A stretch of DNA of 64,000 nt from Elysia chlorotica (lineage: Eukaryota > Mollusca > Gastropoda > Plakobranchidae): the NCBI GenBank assembly GCA_003991915.1, contig RQTK01000004.1, forward strand, positions 1,543,502 through 1,607,501, written 5' to 3'. Position 1 is the first letter of the stretch. Each line of letters begins with the position of its first letter. This document shows positions 55,393 to 64,000 of the stretch, piece after piece. The position numbers and the translations under genes were made by a program. Below the pieces are notes generated by a model. It worked only from the letters and a program-made list of their open reading frames with translations. It had not been told where the DNA came from and did no database searches.

Positions 55393-56379
55393 AAACTCAA
55401 TAGAGCAAGATGTGGGTTAGGGAGGCCACAAACTAACAAAGCATTCAGCAAACGTATTGTTCTTTATTGAGGCTGTGGAATTCCACACAGAGTAGAATTC
55501 TGCTGTTCTACGATTAAATTACCAGAGAGCTTTTCTTTTTCTATTATTTGATTACGGCTCTTATGTTCTCGAAGACAATGTAACTGCCTACAGACACAGG
55601 ACGAAAAAGCGAAAGTTTTTACGGGCTTCAGTACAGAGACAGAGTCCGCCCTTTGAAGCTTCTTTTTCTACTAGTCAAATTTTACGAATACCGACCGACA
55701 CAAAAGATTTAAAGAATTCTTGTCGTCTCCAATTCAGGGGCGATATTTGTTGCACCAAACGTTGCGAGGACGAAAACCGCCCCAAGCACTAAAAAAACCC
55801 GCTACAAGTACACAGACAAACAACAAAAACTGTGGGTCGACATTATTGATCTCTTAAACCGACATGGTTATACCGAATAATAGAAATCGAATTATGTCAA
55901 TTATAGACAAAAAACTAAACTTTGGTCGACTTTGCCCTTAAAAGAAAGGAAAATTATTGTGAACAATTTAAAGGTATTGTTTAGCCTTTCTTTACTATTA
56001 GGGACCCCATAGGGCTAATACATTGTAAACAATGGCATACACCTTTCAGTACTTAAACTCTTGAATGACGACTTGGAATGAACCCATTAAAAGTACTTGC
56101 AATGTATTGATAGCAGCAGTAGTAGATACACTGTTGCTGAAACAGCTAATGATTAGATACACTGTTGCTGAAACAGCTAATGATAAGTGCTTCCCAAGAC
56201 CAACACGGTGAGAGGTAATGCTAGAATTAAGGAGCGATTTCTAAGTGAAAAACTTGAGATTTAATGTAGTCTGTCAGAATTAACACGCTATTAGAACCTC
56301 AACTAGTTAAAATATACTGTGACAATTAGAAAAACCAAGAAGAAGTAGAAAAGAATTAAGACATTCTGGAAGCATAATG

Positions 56380-57000
56380 GCATTACAATAGTGGTTTAGT
56401 GTTAACACTATAGGAGTTAAGTGTCAACATTATAGAAGCACAATGGCAATACAAATCAATTTTAGTGTCAGCGCTCTAGGAGTTAAGTACCACCATCATA
56501 GAAGCTTAGTAACATTACTGTAGTGGTTTAGTGTCAACACTCTTGGAGTTAAGTGTCACAGTGCCAGAACTAGAGAATCTTTGTGACAACGTTGTAAGGG
56601 CTTCATGCAACATTATGGAAGTTGTGTAACAGCATTTTACAAGTTTAAAGAAAGTAAGGATTTAGTTACAGCATTTCCTAAGCAAAGCGATACTATTACA
56701 AAAGTTAAGATGTGACATTATAAGTTTCGTGATTACATTAAGGAAATCGTAAGCTTTGTCAACATTATAAGTGCCCTAATGGCGAAAACAATGTGCATAA
56801 TTAACATTATAGACCCATAGGTCAACATTATTTAAACTAAGTAACAATAATGTAAAACTTAGTGACACCATTATAGAAGTTTTCTATAAAAGATAGACAA
56901 ACTTAGTAGCTTTAATTTAGAAACATCAGGACATCATCATAGACGATTTCTATAAAAGATAGAGAAACTTAGTAGAAATAATTTAGAAACTTATTGACAC
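56380..57000. repeat. Degraded minisatellite, copy-2 array and decay tail
   Basis: Begins as the 66-bp unit and fades into imperfect ~30-bp units built on ACATTATAGAAG-like words. A 50-bp block with AAAGATAGA(C/G)AAACTTAGTAG is duplicated near 56890 and 56958. Confidence 0.7.
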
Positions 57001-57035
57001 CATTACAGAAAAATGATATCGATATATATCTTGTT

Positions 57036-58078
57036 ATATATTTCTGAACTGGTGAAATTATTATCGTCTTCTCCGCCCTAACTACTCAAGGTACACACTT
57101 GAAATTTAGATATATTGGTACCTTGGAATTTTCTGAATGCTTTAGGTTGGTTCGGTTATTTTTCACGATGACGCATAAAGCATTAATTAGATTTTAGGAA
57201 TTGAACTTGATTCGTCGATCAAGCAGCCATTGCTGCTTTTTTTTATTTCAGTTAGCTAATCGTAAGTGAAAGCGGGCTAGGTTCAAATAAGTGCGGGGCT
57301 CTATTTCAATAGACGAGATTTCTTGCTGTAATTATTATTGTTTTCTTAAACCCATTTAATGTCAACACTACCACTTATAGATCTATTATCATTTTCTTTC
57401 CGTTCGACATGTTCACGTGCGTGATGTGCTCGGGTTATAATACTGAATTCCAGATCTATCGAATGGGGATCTTTCGTGGTTTAAAAACATTCGAGCGCAT
57501 TTCAAATTCTATCTGGATCTACCGCGACTATCATCGAAAAGATGATAAACATGATCCAAAATCTAAAAGCTATACCAAATAACTAGATCTAGACTTCTAC
57601 TACTCATAGATCAACACAAATTTTTTAAAATTATTCTTTCCATTCAACATGTTCACGTGCGGGGCTCTGCTCGGGTTATAATACTGAATTCTAGATCTAT
57701 CGAATGGGGGTCTTTCGGGGTTTAAAAACATTCGAACCCAATTAAAATTCTATATGTACCTACGTCGACTATCATCGGAAAAGGGGGTAAAAAGGGATCG
57801 AAAATAAATTTTGCCTACAAAGAATTCCTGTAAATATCCTTGCGTGAGTTATCAATACTATTGATATGCCCTTTAAAGTGGTGCACCCATTTGTATGACA
57901 TTTAATTTATTTAGTTTTAAACTTCTATCTCTACAACTATGTTGTAGCATTTTAGTTGCGCACAGTGACCCAAAATCCAAGCTTTATCTCTATTAGTAAT
58001 AAGTATAATCTTTTAAAAAAACATTTTATATCCGTACTGTGTCCCAAAACCTGAGCGAAGCCGGGCATCCCGGCTAGT
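57036..58078 (+). mobile_element. Helitron-like non-autonomous element, unit 1
   Basis: The 3' end has a perfect 6-bp-stem hairpin, GCCGGG-CAT-CCCGGC (58060-58074), running into CTAGT. A terminal hairpin and CTRRT end are hallmarks of Helitrons. The unit starts near TATATTTCTGAACTGGTG. It contains two internal direct copies of a ~240-bp block, with ACATGTTCACGTGC at 57407 and 57647. No Rep/helicase frame is present. The exact 5' border is uncertain. It also serves as an insertion-free reference for unit 2. Confidence 0.6.
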
Positions 58079-58081
58079 ATT

Positions 58082-59465
<1,384 letters not shown>

Positions 59466-59532
59466 TATTATATAAGGTTGGAGTCATGTTTGATAACATC
59501 ACCATTGATTTTGAAGTTTTAATATTTTGCAG

Positions 59533-60037
59533 TACACAAGACAACCACAAAAGACGTCATGGAACTGAATATCTGGGTTTTGTTACACACTATTCCTACT
59601 GTCATAGTTCTAAGGCATACTGCTGGAGCCATGTTTGACTTTCGCCTTACCGATGGTAGGCTCAATTTCACTGCTCAAGAAGACAAATGCAAAAGCATGG
59701 GCTATGACGGTCTGGCAATCTTGAGTACACCGGAGGCTTTGGAGTACGCCAACAAAATGTCGATCTACATCAGGTAAGAGTTGAGGAGAATCAAACCTTG
59801 AAAATGATTAAAAATAGGACCATTAAAGCTTTATTACAACCAAGTTACTAAAAAATGAATCTCACAAAGTTCTGTGTAGAGGCTATAGAACATAGACGAC
59901 AAAGTCAGCGTTTTACTTTTGGAACGCCTAGAGCTGTATGTACCACAGAAATATTAGTGAACAGAACTATTTAATTTGCTAGGGCTAAATCTGAAATTTC
60001 ATTTAGTCTTACGATTTCGAAATTTAAAAAAATAACG

Positions 60038-60111
<74 letters not shown>

Positions 60112-61233
60112 AAAAGAGAGAAACAGCGAGTTCCCCCGCCCGACCGGTTTTGTGAGCAGTTTCGTGTGTATATACTTATGTTGTGCTTCTGTAATGTATA
60201 TTTTCTATGGTATATACCGTTGTTTCAGAACTGTGCTTGGAAGAGGACTGTATGTCGGCCACCACTTTCACCCTGACACGAACGAGTTTTTGTGGGATGA
60301 TGGCACAGTAATGAGATCGGACACGCCCATTGATATCTACTCGATTAACGACAACTACACTCGCATTTTCATAACCGGTACTTTCTCCAGGGGCGTGGGC
60401 TTGACAAACCCCTTTGCAATTTGTGGAAACCGTGAGTAACATACTGGGGAACGATATTTCACACAAAAAGTTATATTTCTTTGTTAGAAGATATGAGATA
60501 TTTTTCAACAACTACAAGCGCCATAGTGTCTTAGACCTGGAAATTGTGTTCCGTTTGTGGGAATTGAGTTCTTTATAAAACAAAAAAAGGTAGTAGAACA
60601 CGGGGCAGCGATAAGCTTTATTCACTTGTCTTGCTTGACGCGCTAACTTGACTCTAAAATAGAGGCCGTGTATCATCGCTACGTAACTGAACTCTTTGTC
60701 ATTTCCTATAATGGATTGCGATTACTCAATCACAGCTGTGGCACTTTGTTGGAAGGCTTGGATTATGTTCTGTTTAACTATAGGTAACGTTACGGATATA
60801 GATCTTTGCAAAGCTGTTTTGTCTCAAATTAACATGTACGTATTATGTAAATTAATACATATCTTACCAGTTATGAAATCAAATTCACTATAAAAGTATG
60901 ACCTAGATAGCCAAGAGATAACGGAACTACAAAAATATTCATTTGAACAGACTGAAATGTTGAAATATTGAAAAAAAAACTCCTCAAGGAATTGCATTTA
61001 ATTTAAATTCTAAATGAAAAAGAAATGTCCTAATGTAGAAAAGCTGCACAGTGTACCAGATAAAGAGTTTACTGAAAATTCTGACCAGGTGGAAAAAAGC
61101 GTTAAAAATCCTAATTTAACTCTAACTAGATCTTGAAACTTAAATATAATAATAATAATAATTAAATGGAATACAAAATTAGAAAAAAAACATTCGTATT
61201 TGCTTTTTCAATACCCTTCTTCTTGAAACTTAA

Positions 61234-61267
<34 letters not shown>

Positions 61268-62101
61268 TAAATGGAATACAAAATTAGAAAAAAAAAACAC
61301 ATTCGTATTTGCTTTTTCAATACCCTTCTTCTTCTCCTCCTTTTTATTCAAATCAAACAAAACTGTGGTTAGCCCAGTATAAGCTAATAAATCTGTTGTG
61401 TCTCTTTTAGAATCTTAAATTTTCTAGCTCTTGTACTTTTTAATCGTCCTTTTCTTCGGTATTTTCTCTTTCAAGCAGAAAAAGGCATAGCCCAGCATTT
61501 TCTATCAAATGTCACGCGCCACGACAGGGGGGTCACATTAAGAAGGTTGTATCTGCAGTTTGGGTAAAACTAGATATGTCAGCACTCTAAGGTTTTTATC
61601 AGAACAATACAATCTTTACAGTAATGACTTTTGATGAAGGAGAGATCCATGAAGAGATTGGCGGCCTGGATATAAATGTAGGAAACATTATGATTAATGG
61701 CTTAAATACGAATCTACTATAGTCTAAACAGTTGATTATGTTTGTTCTCAAAAGCAAAACATTTGGAAAGATCTTTTACATTCCTTCTCGAGATTAAATG
61801 GTTTAAATATTTTCCATTCCTTCCCCCATGCTCCTTCGCAGACGACAACCCCCCTAGACAGAGTAGCGCCAGCGGCAGTATCAAACATGGCGAGCAGCTA
61901 CAGACCACAACCCGCACAGTCCTGTCTGAGGGCACGGCGGTCTCCTATATGGAGTGCTTTTTGCTCTGTAGTATGGACTCCCACTGTCGCTTCGCCGAGT
62001 TCAACTCTGACCTGCTGACATGCGCAGTGATAGGGGAGTACACGTCATCGGGTACCACACCTAATGCGCATGTGTGGACATTTATTAGGCAGACTTTTTA
62101 A
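59533..62101 (+). CDS. Secreted C-type-lectin-like / PAN-apple protein, 225 aa, three coding exons
   Basis: Joining 59559-59773, 60229-60431 and 61842-62101 gives 225 residues in one frame with GT-AG introns (phases 2 and 1). Residues 1-24 form a probable signal peptide (MELNIWVLLHTIPTVIVL...). Residues ~40-137 resemble a C-type-lectin-like domain: EDKCKSMGYDGLAILSTPEA with C44, YVGHHF in place of the usual W-I-G-L, FLWDDGT, and a closing FAICGN with C137. The inner disulphide pair and EPN/QPD calcium-sugar motifs are absent, and the domain is short. Residues ~160-225 resemble PAN/apple, with C178, C182, C188 and C200 (MECFLLCSMDSHCRFAEF). Sequons occur at N36 and N114. ATTTTGCAG just before 59533 suggests a non-coding upstream exon. 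Such proteins are typically secreted recognition or adhesion factors in molluscs; its ligand is unknown. The start is the first ATG in the exon. Confidence 0.8.
59559..59773 (+). CDS. Lectin/PAN gene, coding exon 1
   Basis: Starts at ATG 59559 and ends ATC AG before the donor GTAAGA at 59774. Encodes the signal peptide and the first lectin-like helix (71 residues plus two bases). Confidence 0.8.
60042..60110. repeat. (GA)n microsatellite in lectin/PAN intron
   Basis: About 60 bp of pure GA in the intron between coding exons 1 and 2. Confidence 0.95.
60229..60431 (+). CDS. Lectin/PAN gene, coding exon 2
   Basis: The acceptor CCGTTGTTTCAG ends at 60228, and the donor GTGAGT begins at 60432. 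Encodes R72-N139 with FLWDDGT and FAICGN. The open frame starting at 60152 extends into the intron and is not the true start. Confidence 0.85.
60432..61841 (+). other. Lectin/PAN intron with a duplicated (AAT)n block
   Basis: The block CTTGAAACTTAAATATAATA, AATTAAATGGAATACAAAAT, CATTCGTATTTGCTTTTTCA occurs twice in tandem (from about 61131 and about 61223), with a longer AAT run in the second copy. No further exon recognised. Confidence 0.75.
61842..62101 (+). CDS. Lectin/PAN gene, coding exon 3 and stop
   Basis: The acceptor CATGCTCCTTCGCAG ends at 61841. Encodes the linker and PAN/apple-like segment, ending IRQTF and TAA at 62099-62101. It is GC-rich against an AT-rich background. Confidence 0.85.
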
Positions 62102-62116
62102 AGTCATTGATTGTCA

Positions 62117-62620
62117 AAAAAATTAGCTATACCTTCTATTTTACCCCCTTTGCACCTTCTATTTTACCCTCTTTTTTAACTTCTATTCAATCCTCTTTGT
62201 ACCTTCTATTTTACCCCCATTGTACCTTCTATTTCACACTCTTTTTACCGTCTATTTTACCCCCTTTGTACTTTCTATTTTATCCCCCCCCCCCCCAATT
62301 GCACATTCTACTTTACCGCCTTTGTACCTTCTATTTTTTCTCCTTTTACCTTATAATTATATTTTACACACTTTGTACTTTCTGTTTTACCCCTTTTGTA
62401 CCTTCTATTGTACCCCCTTTGTACCTTCTATTGTACCCCCTTTGTACCTGCTATTGCACATACTTTGTACTTTCTAATTTGCCCCCTTTGAAACTTATAT
62501 TTTACGCACTTTGTACCTTATATGTTACACACTTTGTACCTTTTATTTCACACACGTTGTAGCTTCTATTTTATCCCCTTTGTACCTTCTATTAGCGACT
62601 CTTTGTACCTTCTATTTCAC
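62117..62620. repeat. ~23-bp minisatellite in the presumed 3' UTR
   Basis: About twenty imperfect copies of TTTGTACCTTCTATTTTACC plus CCC begin ~20 bp after the lectin/PAN stop codon. The frames through it (FYPLCT-like repeats) are artefacts. Confidence 0.9.
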
Positions 62621-62628
62621 AGAGTCCA

Positions 62629-62634
62629 ATAAAA
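62629..62634 (+). terminator. Possible polyadenylation signal of the lectin/PAN gene
   Basis: AATAAA follows the minisatellite, ~530 bp after the stop. It is the first good signal downstream, so the minisatellite would be in the 3' UTR. Confidence 0.45.
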
Positions 62635-62683
62635 AGAATCCGGTCTTTTTTGTGAGATTTTTGTGACACACGTGTACCGTCTC

Positions 62684-62717
62684 CACCCCCCCCCCCCCCC
62701 CAAAAAAAAAAAAAAAA
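62684..62717. repeat. Poly-C/poly-A homopolymer block
   Basis: A run of C directly followed by a run of A. The same C-then-A arrangement occurs at 19217-19242 and 63948-63970. Confidence 0.9.
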
Positions 62718-62929
62718 GAAACTGTTTACATAAACGGCAACACACTTTATATCAACAACAACAACAATAAAATATAAAAAACAACGAGAACCACTACAAC
62801 AATAAAAATCATCCCCAACAATAACCATCAGCAATAACAACAGAACCGTATTTTATTCAAAAGATAAAGTTGATTTTTTATCGTAAATTTGGAGTAGTTT
62901 CTCGTTGCCAAGGATTCCCGCCGAAACAA

Positions 62930-63135
62930 ATAAACCAGTTGGAATCCGAACTATGGACCCTAAACTCGTCAGTCTGGAACGCTAACCGATAGAGCTGCCT
63001 GACTTTTTTCAACGGCCGATACAGGAGTTACGGTATCCTCGCACTGTCTTTGTATGGCAGCACGTAAATCAGATGTTAGTTTTGGGGTCCGTCCACAAAA
63101 GTGCATAAATAGTGCTTACATTTGATCGGAAGCAA
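62930..63135 (+). mobile_element. SINE tail with an adjacent tRNA-like segment in opposite orientation
   Basis: The tail GGCAGCACGTAAATCAGATG, GGTCCGTCCACA, AATAGTGCTTACATTTGATC belongs to the main SINE family on the plus strand. At 62935-63005 the minus strand reads AGCTCTATCGGTTAGCG and then ATAGTTCGGATTCC, an A-box/B-box-like pair, which may be a separate tRNA-derived head. Confidence 0.6.
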
Positions 63136-63947
63136 CGAAGCGAAAAATCAATGTTGCTGCAGTCCATTAATCCTATGAGTGCCAAGCAAGCGGAGTTAAT
63201 AAAGAAAATTTGTAACAGTTTAACAGCGATTTCTCTCTTTTTGAATAAGTTACAAAATGATGACGTCATTGATCTGAACAGTTTCGACCACAGACGTAGA
63301 AATTATTTAATATTTTTTAAGGGATGTATCCATTTAAAATCGTTCAGTCTTTTCCTTGTGCTTTCTCTCTGCCTTGAAAAGAATACCAATAATTTATTTT
63401 GGAAGTGAGGCTAGCATAAGGTAAGTTCTGTCGTTGAGGTACCTTTACCTATAATTATATGTTTACCTTAGATGTAATAATTATTGTACTACCCCATTTT
63501 GAATTATTAAAAATTGAGAGTATTCTAGAAATGAGACAGAGCAATATACGAGTACAACTGGTGGGAGCATATATTTCCAGATTTATGCAAATCTTCTGTT
63601 GAAGTTCTAGATCTAGGAATTTCAGGTGATCATTATATTCCAATGAATCAGTTTGTGGAACATGGTCGGGAATTTGTGTGGGTTTTTTGTTTCAATATAA
63701 AAAAGAGCAAGCAATTTAGCTTTGTGGACAACCTTTGTGAATAAAACAACGAGTAAACTAAACTAAATTAAATTAAATTAAAATCAATTCAACTCAATTT
63801 AAGTAAACTAAGCAATAAACGCGGTGACTTTATTGTTAAGCAGAGAACAAATGATATATTAATTAACTTACCGGTATATGAAAGCTTAAAATTACTTTAC
63901 AGATGTTTGTAAGTTAGGTTTTGAAAACCAATATATTCTTCATTATG
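63136..63947. other. No gene recognised
   Basis: AT-rich. The frame at 63112-63408 has no recognisable motif and starts inside the SINE tail. A short AAATT/CAATT pentamer-like run lies at 63750-63800. Confidence 0.4.
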
Positions 63948-63979
<32 letters not shown>

Positions 63980-64000
63980 AAAAAAACAACAACAACAAAA
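63948..64000. repeat. Poly-C, poly-A and (AAC)n at the right edge
   Basis: Homopolymer C then A, followed by AAC units to the window end. Confidence 0.9.

Larger units (their letters stand above)
53884..56570. repeat. Two-copy tandem segmental duplication, ~1.5-kb period
   Basis: Copy 1 (53884 to about 55095) and copy 2 (about 55393 to 56570) share, in order, AGGGAGGCCACAAACTAACA, ATTACCAGAGAGCTTTTCTT, ACGGGCTTCAGTACAGAGAC, TTGGTCGACTTTG and TGCAATRTATTG. They then run into the same ~66-bp minisatellite. They differ by many substitutions and indels. No reading frame is conserved between the copies, which argues against a gene. Confidence 0.85.

Noticed and set aside
60152..60228. Alternative start for lectin exon 2 at an upstream ATG
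   Set aside because: The region is intron ending in a good acceptor, and the phase matches exon 1.
62107..62562. 151-codon frame after the lectin gene
   Set aside because: It is the 23-bp minisatellite in translation.

Overview
This is a 64 kb stretch of AT-rich, gene-poor, repeat-rich animal nuclear DNA. Introns with GT-AG borders, tRNA-derived SINEs, non-LTR (LINE) remnants, a Ty3/gypsy element, a Helitron-like pair and very many tetranucleotide and GA/CT microsatellites all point to a metazoan. The compact C-type-lectin-like plus PAN/apple gene and the snail-like SINE make a mollusc, probably a gastropod, my best guess. That is inference; no rRNA, mitochondrial or other marker gene is present.

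Three cellular genes can be supported. (1) On the minus strand, four exons (32332-32461, 14500-14634, 13600-13744, 12926-12985) splice in phase into the first ~156 residues of an SLC6 (neurotransmitter:sodium symporter) relative, from the start codon through TM1, TM2, TM3 and extracellular loop 2. The rest was not found and probably lies beyond the left edge. TM1 lacks the NVWRFPY signature, so this looks like an atypical member. (2) On the plus strand, inside the 17.7 kb first intron of that gene, lies an intact class I SAM-dependent methyltransferase (28215-29063, 282 aa). (3) On the plus strand at 59559-62101, three exons encode a 225-aa secreted protein with a short C-type-lectin-like domain followed by a PAN/apple-like segment.

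Layout: 1-4354 minus-strand Ty3/gypsy material (an LTR, a gag-pol frame lacking the integrase core, and a second partial copy); 4311-5340 a tandem duplication; 5.3-12.9 kb repeats and SINEs; 12.9-32.5 kb the SLC6-like gene with its nested methyltransferase and large microsatellites; 32.5-36.4 kb the upstream side of SLC6; 36.8-44.1 kb several independent medium-period tandem arrays; 44.2-44.6 kb a MITE-like inverted repeat; 47.5-50.0 kb a mosaic of long inverted and direct repeats around purine tracts; 52.8-57.0 kb a tandem-duplicated LINE fragment, a 31-bp minisatellite and a 1.5-kb tandem duplication; 57.0-59.5 kb two Helitron-like units, the second carrying a LINE insertion with a clear 12-bp target-site duplication; 59.5-62.6 kb the lectin/PAN gene with a 23-bp minisatellite in its presumed 3' UTR; then a SINE and simple sequence to the end.

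No multi-gene pathway is evident. The most notable points are the divergent SLC6-like gene with a gene nested in its intron, a minisatellite whose unit matches the core of the local SINE family, and a datable nested insertion (LINE into Helitron) with the empty site preserved next door.
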